From positions 1,833,142 to 1,897,141 of the forward strand of contig RPFO01000310.1 in assembly GCA_009746045.1 (NCBI GenBank): a stretch of DNA of 64,000 nt. The letters are read 5' to 3'. The stretch comes from Mesostigma viride. Its lineage: Eukaryota > Streptophyta > Mesostigmatophyceae > Mesostigmatales > Mesostigmataceae. The notes beneath the pieces were generated by a model. That model worked only from the letters and a program-made list of their open reading frames with translations. It was not told the origin of the DNA and made no database searches. The position numbers and the translations under genes are program-made. The number at the start of each line of letters is the position of its first letter. Position 1 is the stretch's first letter. This document shows positions 38,664-50,601 of the stretch, one piece after another.

Positions 38664-41600
38664 ACGCGACGGGGCAATCCCGCGGCCCGACAGACATGGA
38701 GCGATGGCTGCACCGCCCAGCGGGCGAACCGTACGACGCGCTCGGCATGAGGGACTACCACGAAACGTACCGGATTGTGAGAAGGTCGACGTCGCTCGCC
38801 GACGTGCCAGACGGGTTCACGGAGGTGAGTGGCTTCAGGAGGTATGTGCGCCGACGCAGAGAACGGCGCGGCGGCGTCCGCGGCATCGTCAGCCGCATCC
38901 TGTCGGTGCGGCCGAGCGAGGTCGAGATGTGGTCGTTGCTCCTGATCCTGCGCCACGGCAACCCGCCCTTCGCCACCGGGAGACACCGACAGCCGAGGAC
39001 GATTCGCGAACTGCGCACCGTGAGAGGGCTCGAGTATGCGACTTTTCAGGAGGCGGCGGTCGCGCTGGGTTTCCTGTCGCTCGACGACGAGATCGAGGTC
39101 GCGATCCGCGAAGCAATCGACATGGGCACGACGCCTCGAAACCTGCGAGTCATGGCGACGATCATGCTCGAGGACGGTGCGCTGGGCATCGCGCGCGCCA
39201 TCGAGGACGAGCAGCTGCTTCACGCACTGACTTCAGATTTCACGCATGCGGCAGAGCGTGGTCGACAAGACCGGCAAGACGAGCTGATTGCGTGGTTCGA
39301 CATTCGCGTCCGACAGTCCGGCCGCTCCTTCGCCGAGCTCGGCCTGCCCGATTGGGACGACCGCGCGCAGCGATGGCGAGAGCGACTGCAGTCCGGTCGT
39401 CATCAGACCATGCCGACGGTCGTCCGCGAGGCGATGGAGGAAAGGGAACGCATGCGCGGCGAGTCACGGGACTTTCTGCGAGATCACGAACGAAGGCTGG
39501 CCGACGAACAGCATCGCATCCTCGACGAGATCGTCGACGCGCTGACCGAGCATCGCGACGCCGACGAGCGCGGTGAGCCGCCTCCGCCGTCGCGGATCTT
39601 CTTCATCGAGGGCGGGCCCGGACGAGGCAAGACCTTCCTAATGCGAATGATCATCGCCAGGCTCATCGTGGACAGCAGACTGCTGCCCCCCGACCGTCTG
39701 ATGACCGTCGTCGCATCCACGGGCATCGCAGCATCGCAGTACGCCACCGCCACGACGGCGCACGCGCGATTCCACATCGCCGTGCACGCGGGCGACGAGC
39801 GATTATCGATGGAGCCGATCCGATGCCAGTTCGAGAGCGCGTCGGGCATGGGCGAGTTCATGAGGAGGCTGGACGTCATCCTTTGGGACGAGGCGGCGAG
39901 CACAAACGCCAGGGACATGGACGCCGTCTCCGAACGCGCCGCCGATTGCCGCGAGCGAGCGAGCGAGCGCCACGCATTCGGCGGCGTGCCAATCGTCATC
40001 CTGGCCGGCGACTTCCGCCAGACACCCCCGGTGACGGTGGGCGTGACAGACCCGTCGCAGCGAGCCCAGACAATGATCCATCACCTGCCGTGGTGGCGCG
40101 ACCAGGTCGAAGTGCGCACTCTGATCACGAATCACCGCGCTAACGCAGATCCTGAGTTGGCAGCCTTGATCGACACGATCGTTGACGGCACTCACCCGAC
40201 CGACAACGACGGAAACGTGCTGTTGCCAGCATGGCTGCCGCGAACAAGCGAGCTCGCCGTCGCGGCGCAATTCGTTTTCCCGGACAACATACTAGACGGC
40301 GAGAACGCCCACGCCGCGCAAGTATGCGCGCACCAGTACATCGCGTCAGTGAACGCGGACGCGACGACGTTCAACGAGAATCTGCAGTCGCGCATCGCGG
40401 CGCGAGCGACCGAGGCGACGAGGACAACCATCCACAGGACGGCGTTGGCGCGACATCAGGTCATCGAAGAGCAGCGCGACCACGTCGTCCGCGACGCGGA
40501 GGCGACCATGGCGCACTTCCGCTCGCCAACAATACCGGACAGCGAGCTGGCGTTACGAGAAGGGGAGGTCTACTCGATCGCAAGGAACCTGCACGGAGCG
40601 CGTCTGGCGCGTCGTCAGACGGTCATCCTCGACCGCATCGGCGCTCACGTCGTCGTCGTCAGGCACGTCGACGCAGACGGCGTACAGGGGGAACAGATCA
40701 CGCTGCCTACCATCACATTCCCCTTCCGCCTGGGCGAATCGGCCGGTCGCGGTCGCGCAGGGACGATCTTGATCCATCGGCACCAATTCCCGTTGATGTA
40801 CTACGGCGGCACGACGATGCACGGCGTGCAGTCGCGATCACTCAGCCGGGTGGTCGTCGACCTTCGGAGACGGCTGTTTGACCACGGGCAACTTGGCGTA
40901 GCCATCAGCCGAGTCCTGGGCAGTCGTGACGGCCTCCTGCTACTCGTGGACCCGTCTCAGATCGAGCCCGACGGCCGCGTGCGCACGCAGAACATCGTGT
41001 TCCAGGAGCTTCTACTCCCACGTACTCCGGTCGACGAGCCCGACGGACCGCCACCCACGATCGCAACAGCCGGCGAGACCGTACCGCCGGCACCAGCTAC
41101 GTCAACCGACGCGACGGCACCCAACCACGACACGACGCGCCCCGACGAAGAAACGAACTGCGTCATCTGTCTCACCCCCGTCGACGACGATGACGGCAGG
41201 GAGGTACTGGCGTGTGGCAGCTTTATGTGGCGGGATTGCGATCATTGGAAGAACGTCCACCTCGCGTGCCTGCGCCGATGGGCCACGACATGCAGAATAG
41301 ACGACGTGCATTGCATGCTCTGCCGGCGCCACATTGGCGTCGGCCGTCGACCCATGCGAGATGATCACGAGCGTAATCGCGTCCTACCTCCACCAGCACA
41401 AACGCATTCAGAAGTGTTCGTGGCGATGTTGCAGCACGTCGCGAACGCCGCGCACGTGCCCATGTTCCATACGCCACACAATTGGGACCGAATTGTCACA
41501 CGATATCGCGACACATTCGAACAGGCGGGCATCGACGTCGCCGACATCCTAAGACGCCGACAACAGCCGGCGACTCGCGCATTCCCTTACGGCTACGTCG

Positions 41601-41782
41601 ACGCAGGGGTGCAGGAAGCCCTGTTAGAACAGCTGCCCGCGACGGCGAGCCTGCTGCAACAGTGGGACGAGTCGCATCGTCCTAACCGCATTGACTTGCG
41701 CGCAGACACAATCGAGCGGAAAGGCAAGAATTCGCGGTGCGCATACCAGACATCTCACACCTGTGAAAGCTATAACATCTAG
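38660..41782 (+). CDS. PIF1-type Helitron helicase with C-terminal RING/RING-CH domain
   Basis: 1,040 codons open from 38660 (first ATG at 38696, 1,028 aa). It unwinds DNA 5'-3' by family. Visible motifs: Walker A GGPGRGKT at 318-325, motif Ia VASTGIAASQY, Walker B ILWDEA with D410-E411, motif III ILAGDFRQTPPV, LITNHRAN, and the C-terminal GQLGVAISRV. Unusual is a cysteine cluster at 834-888: CVIC, then LACG, NVHLACLRRW and CMLC. Its VHxxCLxxW core is like RING-CH ubiquitin ligase domains. No stop or frameshift interrupts over 3 kb, in contrast to the Rep part. GC-rich throughout. Confidence 0.88.
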   Translation: MNATGQSRGPTDMERWLHRPAGEPYDALGMRDYHETYRIVRRSTSLADVPDGFTEVSGFRRYVRRRRERRGGVRGIVSRILSVRPSEVEMWSLLLILRHGNPPFATGRHRQPRTIRELRTVRGLEYATFQEAAVALGFLSLDDEIEVAIREAIDMGTTPRNLRVMATIMLEDGALGIARAIEDEQLLHALTSDFTHAAERGRQDRQDELIAWFDIRVRQSGRSFAELGLPDWDDRAQRWRERLQSGRHQTMPTVVREAMEERERMRGESRDFLRDHERRLADEQHRILDEIVDALTEHRDADERGEPPPPSRIFFIEGGPGRGKTFLMRMIIARLIVDSRLLPPDRLMTVVASTGIAASQYATATTAHARFHIAVHAGDERLSMEPIRCQFESASGMGEFMRRLDVILWDEAASTNARDMDAVSERAADCRERASERHAFGGVPIVILAGDFRQTPPVTVGVTDPSQRAQTMIHHLPWWRDQVEVRTLITNHRANADPELAALIDTIVDGTHPTDNDGNVLLPAWLPRTSELAVAAQFVFPDNILDGENAHAAQVCAHQYIASVNADATTFNENLQSRIAARATEATRTTIHRTALARHQVIEEQRDHVVRDAEATMAHFRSPTIPDSELALREGEVYSIARNLHGARLARRQTVILDRIGAHVVVVRHVDADGVQGEQITLPTITFPFRLGESAGRGRAGTILIHRHQFPLMYYGGTTMHGVQSRSLSRVVVDLRRRLFDHGQLGVAISRVLGSRDGLLLLVDPSQIEPDGRVRTQNIVFQELLLPRTPVDEPDGPPPTIATAGETVPPAPATSTDATAPNHDTTRPDEETNCVICLTPVDDDDGREVLACGSFMWRDCDHWKNVHLACLRRWATTCRIDDVHCMLCRRHIGVGRRPMRDDHERNRVLPPPAQTHSEVFVAMLQHVANAAHVPMFHTPHNWDRIVTRYRDTFEQAGIDVADILRRRQQPATRAFPYGYVDAGVQEALLEQLPATASLLQQWDESHRPNRIDLRADTIERKGKNSRCAYQTSHTCESYNI

Positions 41783-42568
41783 CAAAGCCGATCCTGTGGC
41801 TCTGCATGCTTCTGTTCAGCATGATGCGATGCGACTTGGCGGAGCTGTATGATCGGATGCCCAACATGTCTCACCTGTGAATTCAAGTTGTAATAAATCT
41901 ATCCTTCTATCGGATGCCCAGATTAGTACCAACATTGGACATACATGATTTTAGCTTACATGCAAACTAATTAATTAATTGGCTAACTAGCTAACGCGTA
42001 CTTACCCACATACTAGCTAACTTAGATTACAAATCAACTATGAACCGAGACAACTATGCCTGGACGACCTCGCCTCACTGCTGGGGCGTCTCACTAAGGC
42101 GGCGAATGGCCTCCGCCCTCCGGGTGGGTGGGAACTAGTAAGCTAGGGCGGACCGTCCTACTACGGTGTTTCAGCCACAGCGTATCGTTATGTCCTTTCT
42201 TCAGCCCTCTTCATAAGCCTCAGTTGACTCAAATCAGGTTGCCGCCTGTCAGCGAACGAATCTAATCTCGACTACTAGAGTTACGGTCGGCAAAGCATCC
42301 CCCCCCCCTTAAGCTTAAAGCTGTAATAGATCTATGTTTCTAAAATAAAATAAATTAAATAATGCTCATTCTTATCTACCTGAGAAGTTGCAATATAAAG
42401 TTTTCTCACATCAAGGAGGATTGTCTCATTGAAATCAAAACCCAGATGAACGCACCAATTTATACACAAAAGTAATAAGTTCTAGGAAGCAAATCATCGC
42501 CAAGTTGGAATGTCGACACACAAGTCGCAACTAACAAAGCGTCAACTCGTGGTGTAAACAAAGACAAC
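41783..42568. other. Non-coding Helitron 3' region
   Basis: No gene. Repeated words ACATGTCTCACCTGTGAA and GTAATAAATCTAT / GTAATAGATCTAT appear near 41745, 41860 and 42330. The C-run with CTTAAGCTT is at 42299-42316. Confidence 0.5.
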
Positions 42569-43853
42569 TCAATTCACAAAAGATAGCTCGAGCACCTTAA
42601 TCCCACGACGCATATCTTCAGAAGACTTCCTCAAGGTAAGCTTCATGAGCGAAGACCGATGACCCCCACAACTGTCAATCAGTTTCTCAAACTCCGCCGG
42701 ATCGTCACGTTGTAAAATAGCCACTTCTTCGACAGTCTTGCCAAGAATCGCTGAAGTATGGTCAAAGAAACTGAGCTCCATCGACTCATCACCTTCCGCA
42801 ACATCCGCCAGCCCATGAAAACGCGGGTTGGTAGTTCCAGGAGACTGGATGCACGTGCACGACTTCTTCCCACAACCCGTGCACGCCATGTACAACACGC
42901 AATTCTTCCGGAGGCCCAACAACTTCACAGCGACGATGGCGACATCGGGAACTGCAGCTTTCTTGAAATCTCCCAAAGCCTTCACCGGCAGATCATCCGC
43001 TTGATCAGAAACCCACTGACTCATTGTGCCCAAACTACCCATAGGCTTTGGCACCCTACCTCGGTACTCGACAGGATCGATAAAGATGAGAGTATCCCTT
43101 TCGATCTGGAACCTGGGCGGCCTGCCATCACGACATTCCACGTGGACATTCTTAAGGGGCCCCTTAAGTAGCACAATCTCGTCTTGGCGTGCCAGAAGTT
43201 CACGATGGACCTCTTCCCACACAGACAACCGCAAAGGCGATCCCTCACCAATATCCAAGTCAATCAAACTGAAATGAATAGGTCGATCCCTGAGCTTCAT
43301 GTCCTTCTGGATGCTGACGAGGTAGCCCAGCAGATCAACACAATCACCATCGCCAAGACCTCGCAGATTGTCCCGCAAATGAAGAACGACGTTAGGAATC
43401 TCCTCAATATGCTCAATCGGCTTGATCACACGAGGGTAATACACCGTCCTGTAAAAGAAACGAGATTGCAATATATGCATCCAAAGAAAAAATGAAAGCA
43501 CAGCAAAAGAGACGGCTAACACAATAAGACGTCTTCTTCACCAATAAGCGACTTCAGCAAATCAATAACTAAGTGCCAAGACGACTAAAACCATTAAAAG
43601 CTTACCTGGAAAAATACTTATTGTCTTCTTGACGGAAATAATTACCACTGATCGAATATGACTTGCCAGAAAGCATTTCTTGAATCTCGCTATCCATTGC
43701 CCAGTTTGACCCGCAAATTTTCACATCCGTGTTTGCATCAACAACCAAAAGACCGAAATATTCTTCATTTCGGCTACTACTCTCCCCCCTGCGAACATAC
43801 GTCTTGCCACCGCCCATGAATGTTCCACGAAGCTCAAAATGCGAAAAGCTCAT
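42569..43853 (-). CDS. RPA1-like single-strand DNA-binding protein (two exons)
   Basis: Two exons on the minus strand: 43853-43606 and 43448-42569, joined across an intron with CAG|GTAAGC and TTTCTTTTACAG|G. The coding length is 1,128 nt, giving 375 aa. Exon 1 starts MSFSHFELRGTFMGGGKTYV and forms an OB fold like RPA70 DBD-A. A second OB fold follows (HFSLIDLDIGEGSPLRLSVW, DBD-B-like). A zinc-ribbon-type segment (YMACTGCGKKSCTC) and FDHTSAILG resemble DBD-C. It binds single-stranded DNA by family. RPA-like genes ride on plant Helitrons, and this one sits next to a Helitron helicase, convergent with it. It is intact; cellular origin is possible but less likely. Confidence 0.75.
43449..43605 (-). 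other. Intron of the RPA-like gene (157 bp)
   Basis: GTAAGC at the donor (43605 downward) and TTTCTTTTACAG at the acceptor (to 43449). It interrupts an AGG codon after two bases, and the frame is kept. Confidence 0.75.
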
Positions 43854-44375
43854 GATGATAATAAAAAGAAATCTGAATTGCGAGAGATAAAAATTATGTT
43901 GCTTACCGATCATCGACCATGCCAAAGAGAGAAAATCGTTCTTGAACTCTAGCACTGGTCCGCGAAATAAAATCCAGTACAGGACAAAACGATCGTCTCA
44001 AACTGATACACAACTCGAAGGCTCAAGAAACACAGACTCCGAAGCCGCAACGACTAGGAAAACAACACCGCCACTACTCAGCGATGCATCAGCTATCCCC
44101 ACTCACCGCATACTCCATACAGATGCACCCGGCCTTGACGACATTTCTTTCTCTCATTTATTCAGAAGATTCCGTATCTACAAGTTGTCAACTCATCCTT
44201 GACTTCTTTTGCTTCTATCGATTTACGGTTACTTGAAAAACCAAACTGAGCGCAATCTCGACCGAAATCTTCCGTATCGCAATCACAAAGCAAAAACTCC
44301 CAGAAGCTCTCAATCAATTTTCCCAGTTCAACGCATCGAAACTCCGTCGACTACGGCTTCTTTACGGCTTCTTTT
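43854..44375. other. Upstream region of the RPA-like gene
   Basis: A GATCGGTAAGC near 43903-43912 (minus strand) may be a donor of a 5' UTR intron. Open plus-strand frames at 43942-44433 have no motif. Confidence 0.35.
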
Positions 44376-44412
44376 GGGGGGGGATGCGAAGCATCCCCCC
44401 CCCCTTAAGCTT
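44376..44412 (+). other. G/C hairpin and Helitron-like 3' motif
   Basis: GGGGGGGGATGC (44376-44387), loop GAA, then GCATCCCCCCCC (44391-44402), followed by CCTTAAGCTT. A hairpin just before the end is typical of Helitron 3' termini; the expected CTRR is not seen. The 3' half recurs at 42293-42316. Confidence 0.5.
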
Positions 44413-44456
44413 GTTGGTAATATAGATTGTTGATTAAGAGAAGAGTTTAGATGTTG

Positions 44457-44510
44457 GCCCGTCGAGGGCGATGACGGTGACGACCGTCACCGTCATCGCC
44501 CTCGACGGGC
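44457..44510. repeat. Perfect 25-bp-arm palindrome
   Basis: Arms 44457-44481 and 44486-44510 (GCCCGTCGAGGGCGATGACG...) with a 4-base loop GACC. A diverged relative (GCCCTCGGCCGGGCGATGACG) lies at 44600-44640 with the same downstream CGTGATGA. Confidence 0.85.
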
Positions 44511-44717
44511 GTGATGATAAGCCCATGTTTGATATGCGGCAGCTATTGGTAGTATAGGTCGTTGACTATCACTCCGAATAAAGAGTTAACAGGTTAAGGC
44601 CCTCGGCCGGGCGATGACGGGGCGATGACGGGGCGTTGACGCTCGTGATGAATAGGACCTGTTTGATAGGCGGCGGCTATTGCTAATATATAGGTCGGAT
44701 ATTTGTGTACCACCCCC

Positions 44718-45325
44718 CTCCTTCCCGCGGCAGGTACGCAGCGACCCGCTGTTGTCCTGGCTGCAATTGTGTATCACTTGTACGGTATTTGTGTATCACT
44801 TGTACGGTATTTGTGTATCACTTGTCCTCCTTCCCACGGCAGGTACGCAGCGACCCGCTGTTGTCCTGGCTGCAATTGTGTATCACTTGTACGGTATTTG
44901 TGTATCACTTGTCCTCCTTCCCACGGCAGGTACGCAGCGACCCGCTGTTGTCCTGGCTGCAATTGTGTATCACTTGTACGGTATTTGTGTATCACTTGTA
45001 CGGTATTTGTGTATCACTTGTCCTCCTTCCCACGGCAGGTACGCAGCGACCCGCTGTTGTCCTGGCTGCAATTGTGTATCACTTGTACGGTATTTGTGTA
45101 TCACTTGTACGGTATTTGTGTATCACTTGTCCTCCTTCCCACGGCAGGTACGCAGCGACCCGCTGTTGTCCTGGCTGCAATTGTGTATCACTTGTACGGT
45201 ATTTGTGTATCACTTGTACGGTATTTGTGTATCACTTGTCCTCCTTCCCACGGCAGGTACGCAGCGACCCGCTGTTGTCCTGGCTGCAATTGTGTATCAC
45301 TTGTACGGTATTTGTGTATCACCAC
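44718..45325 (+). repeat. Composite tandem array (87/109-bp units with 22-bp subrepeats)
   Basis: CCTCCTTCCC starts at 44718, 44826, 44913, 45022, 45131 and 45240. Spacing is 109 (or 108) and once 87; the difference is one TGTATCACTTGTACGGTATT 22-mer. 109 is not a multiple of three, so long frames through it (up to 352 codons) are artefacts. Each unit contains GCAGGTACGC. Confidence 0.92.
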
Positions 45326-47160
<1,835 letters not shown>

Positions 47161-47600
47161 GACAATAATGCAGCTTGCAAACGGCAAGGGCAAGCACCCG
47201 GGTAAGAGCAAAGGCAACCGCACGAGCAAAGGAAAGGGAAACTGGAAGAGCAAGCACAAGGCCAAGGAAAGGACAAAGGCACTTGTGCTTGCCAAAAGGG
47301 CAGGCTCAAGGGAAATGACAAGGGCAAGGGCAGGGGCAGGCACAAGGGAAGCGGATAAGGGCAAGGGCAGGCGCAAGGGAAAGAGATTAGGACAAGTCAA
47401 GCACGAGGGAACGGACAAGGGCAAGGGCAGGCACAAGGGAAAAGATGAAGACAAGGGCAGGCACTAGGGAAAGGATGAGGGCAACGGCAAACACTGGGGA
47501 TCAAAGGATAGGGGCAAGGGCAGATGCTAGGGTAACAGTTAGGGCAAAGGCAGGCACAAGAGAAGAATAAGGGGCCGTGAAGTATAAGTGGAAATGCGGG
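47161..47600 (+). repeat. Purine-rich degenerate repeat (GGGCAAGGGCAGGCACAA)
   Basis: Short units of AAGGGCAGGCACAAGGGAAA repeat with variation. The Lys/Gly-rich 99-codon frame across it is most likely repeat translation. Confidence 0.75.
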
Positions 47601-47814
47601 TGGCGACATGGGGTTCGATCGGGCCTGCTGATGCAAATGCAGATTTCAACTGCAGTGACAAACACAAGCGTAGTCATAGGCAACGACAAATTCCTTGCAT
47701 GCGTGCCTTGCTCTTCACCGGCTGGCTCGTTTGCTAGTTGTCTAACAGTTTCTACCGATAAACATCACTTGCCATTGTTAGGTCTGCCTTGCTGCCGTGC
47801 TAGTGGGTAGCTGG

Positions 47815-48040
47815 GTGATCGTGCTTGTTCCTTGTCAAGGGAGGGATGCATGTGGAGTAGGTGGGTGGGTGTGCTTGTTCCTTGCCAAGGAAGGGATGCA
47901 CAAAGGTTAGATAGGTGCACGTGCTTGTTTCTTGTCAAGGGAGGGACGCACAAAGGGTAGGTGGGGGCACATGGTTGTGCCTCGTCAAGGGCGGGATGCA
48001 CGAAGGGTAGGTGGGGGCATGTGGTTGGTCCTTGTCTTTT
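47815..48040 (-). repeat. Minisatellite related to 8460-9655, inverted
   Basis: Four to five units of TGCTTGTTCCTTGTCAAGGG...GGGATGCA, the complement of the 52-bp family inside the large CACTA-like element. Confidence 0.85.
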
Positions 48041-48071
48041 CACCGCCCAAGCGATGGCGATGTAGCATGCA

Positions 48072-48460
48072 TTATACATTTATTCGTGCATTAAAAATCA
48101 CTTTCCTTACAAGCGGCCTTAGCCGACTCCATCTGCCGTTGCCATTTCTCCGTATTGCATTGTCCGGACACGGTTTTTGTGTCGCAGGTCTTCCCCCGTA
48201 AAGGCACAAGCTGCCTGCGCGCGGAATTATGTGCAGACACCTCGGTTTCCAACACGACGGCTTCCCGCACATATCGAGCTCTGGATGTACAACATCTTCC
48301 CCCGGCGCACTTGCTCCCGGATGGAGCTTCTGTGCGGTGCCGACATCCCCGGAGCTGTCCTGCGCACCGCATGGAAACAGTATTTCAAGCCACGAAGAGA
48401 AGCCACGAATTTGATATTGACTTGATATTGTCGTCAGAAGACTTGATATGCTATTTTCTG
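48072..48460 (-). pseudogene. Coding-like segment, unidentified
   Basis: On the minus strand a 93-codon frame (48091-48372) with CDTKTVSGQCNTEKWQRQME and four to five scattered Cys looks protein-like and ends at TGA near 48091. No start or family is recognised. A second overlapping frame is open. Could be a terminal exon. Confidence 0.3.
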
Positions 48461-48774
48461 TGAAGGCGTTGGATTTTTGTGCATGACATGTAATCCTGCA
48501 TTTAATAATGAAATTTTTTATGAAATAGGAACTCGTCTTGCATGAGCCTTGCTGCAAATGCCATTCATTTTTTTTCCCCCGGGTAAATGGGTGTTAGGGG
48601 TTAGGTTGACCGAAATTTTAAGTGAAATCAAAGTGAAATTCTGATAAGTGACATGCGTACTGCAATTCAGAACGACATAGCGACATGATTGTAGTACCGG
48701 TAGTGTACGCGAGAAGCATACGACGTCGTAACCTACGGGACCAAGTACCGGGATCGTAAATTACCAACTCGTAG

Positions 48775-48948
48775 ATTACTACCTCGCAAATTACTACCTC
48801 GTACCTTACTACCTCGTAAATTACTACCTCGTACCTTACTACCTCGTAAATTACTACCTCGTACATTACTACCTCGTACATTACTACCTCGTACATTACT
48901 ACCTCGTAAATTACTACCTCGTAAATTACTACCTCGTAATTTACGACG
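48775..48948 (+). repeat. 15-bp tandem repeat (CTCGTAAATTACTAC)
   Basis: About eleven units alternate CTCGTAAATTACTAC, CTCGTACATTACTAC and CTCGTACCTTACTAC. Being a multiple of three it stays open as a repetitive peptide (YEVVI/YEVVM) continuous with the PHD-finger ORF frame. Confidence 0.9.
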
Positions 48949-49079
48949 TCGGATCTTACCTCGGATCTAACTCGTAGCTTACGAGAAAGATCCGACCTCG
49001 GATGTAAACCGTAAGAGTAGTCTGTGCCGTAAATTACCACCTCGTAATTTACGCCTCGGATCCTTTTTACTACCCTCGG

Positions 49080-49863
49080 ACGAAAAGTATAGTGGAAGGC
49101 GGCCTGCAACCCGACCGCGTCCAGCAACAAAGGGCAGTACGCCCAAGAAAAGGTGGCTCGGCCCACCACGCCGACAATGTGCGAGGGCGGCCACGAGGTG
49201 AATGAGTGGGCCCGGGGGCCGCCGTCCCACGCGGCAAGGACGGGGGTGGCGGCTGGGTGGCCAACCGCGGCCGGGGGAAGGGAGGCCAGAGCGTCGGGGA
49301 GCGAGGGGCCGGGGGCGGGCGCCGGGGTCGCCAAGCCCGCCGGGGGGTCGGCCGGGCCCAGCCCAGGCAACAGCGCCGCGCCCCCGTCGCGGCGGGGCCA
49401 GGCGACGGGTGGGGCCCCGGGGCCGAGGGTGCCAGGGCCCGAGCAACGGCGGCCCCACCGGGCAGGCCACGGCCCGCCCCGAGGGCCCCGGCAGGGGGCG
49501 GCTGGGGCGCACGGGGCAGGGGGCGGCCGGAGCACCCGGCGGGGAGGGCAGCCCGGGGGCCCGCCGCCGCGGGGGGGACAGCGCGGGCACGTCCAGGAGC
49601 CCGGCGGAACCCGGTAGAGCCGCCGGGGAGTAAGACACTGCCAAGTGCCACCCGGAATTGCAAGCATCACAAACTAACATCTGGTGCCCGCGGTGCCCGC
49701 TCCGGCAGACCTCGCAGACCAAGGAGGGGGAGACCGGGGCACCCGAGCCCCCCGCTGCCGGGTCTCCCACATCCGCAAGAAGGGCCGCAAGCCGAGAGGA
49801 CCGCCGAGGCGCCAACCGGGGGGCGGGGGAGCCGTTGGCCGAAGGGGGTCGTGGGTCGTCCAT
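49080..49863 (-). pseudogene. PHD-finger ORF, frameshifted, probably from a transposable element
   Basis: Starts MDDPRPPSANGSPAPRLAPR near 49861. A C4HC3 PHD finger is split by one extra base: CEVCRSGHRGHQMLVCDACN and WHLA in one frame, then CLTPRRLYRVPPGSWTCPRC in the next (near 49590-49720). A long Pro/Ala/Gly linker follows, then GRATFSWAYCPLLLDAVGLQ. PHD fingers in such GC-rich ORFs are often parts of algal retrotransposons; a host chromatin gene is less likely given the frameshift and the slide into a 15-bp repeat. Confidence 0.55.
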
Positions 49864-49984
49864 GAACAATTAATCAGGGCAGGCGTGGAAGCCACCCGGA
49901 GGGGGGGGCGGGTGTGTGTGGGGGGCGGAGCCCCCCACACGGCCGGGGGTTTGGGGGGCGGCAGCCTCCCAACGCGCTGCGGTC

Positions 49985-50580
49985 GCGGTATGTACCGCCT
50001 GCTGTCCAGCACTTTGAAGCCCGCCGGTGCTATAATTCCTATCGTCCACGCATGTTTTCCCCTGCCTCAAACCGCACGTTGCATTTGAATCTGGAGCCCA
50101 AAGTTCACTGAAAACGTGTGCCAGCCGGTAGCAAACTGGGCCAAGCTGCCACGAAATGGTGGTACCGCCTGCCGTCCGGCACTTTGAAGCCCGCCGGTGC
50201 TATAATTCCTATCGTCCACGCATGTTTTCCCCTGCCTCAAACCGCACGTTGCATTTAAATCTGGAGCTCAAAATTCACTGAAAACGTGTGCCAGCCGGTA
50301 GCAAACTGGGCCATGCAAGCTGCCACGAAATGGTGGTACCGCCTGCCGTCCGGAACTTTGAAGCCCGCCGGTGCTATAATTCCTATCGTCCACGCATGTT
50401 TTCCCCTGCCTCAAACCGCACGTTGCATTTGAATCTGGAGCCCAAAGTTCACTGAAAACGTGTGCCAGCCGGTAGCAAACTGGGCCAAGCTGCCACGAAA
50501 TGGTGGTACCGCCTGCCGTCCGGCACTTTGAAGCTAGCCGGTGCTATAATTCCTATCGTCCACGCATGTTTTCCCCTGAT
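49985..50580 (+). repeat. Tandem repeat, period 170-174 bp, 3.5 copies
   Basis: ACTTTGAAGC recurs at 50011, 50181, 50355 and 50525. Units contain TACCGCCTGCCGTCCGGCAC and CTATAATTCCTATCGTCCAC. The array ends directly at the L1-ORF1-like fragment. Confidence 0.9.
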
Positions 50581-50601
50581 ATGTATAGCCTCTAGGACGT
50601 A

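Larger units (their letters stand above)
38157..42316 (+). mobile_element. 5'-truncated Helitron with helicase-RING protein
   Basis: Rolling-circle (Helitron) coding starts inside the Rep-helicase linker, so the HUH nuclease is missing. The helicase itself is complete. A motif AAGCATCCCCC...CTTAAGCTT at 42293-42316 recurs at 44389-44412 after the RPA module and may mark Helitron 3' ends, although the canonical CTRR terminus is not evident. The 5' edge abuts the non-LTR element. Confidence 0.7.

Noticed and set aside
38626-39576. Long Arg-rich plus-strand frame (and 40231-40881) inside the helicase gene
   Set aside because: Shadow frames of a GC-rich gene; no motifs, and the overlapping helicase frame is conserved.
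42050-42300. Structured RNA gene downstream of the helicase
   Set aside because: GC-rich with CTCACTAAGGCGGCG words, but no recognisable rRNA, tRNA or snRNA core.
44457-44510. Bacterial-type terminator
   Set aside because: The hairpin has no following T run, and the context is eukaryotic transposon DNA.
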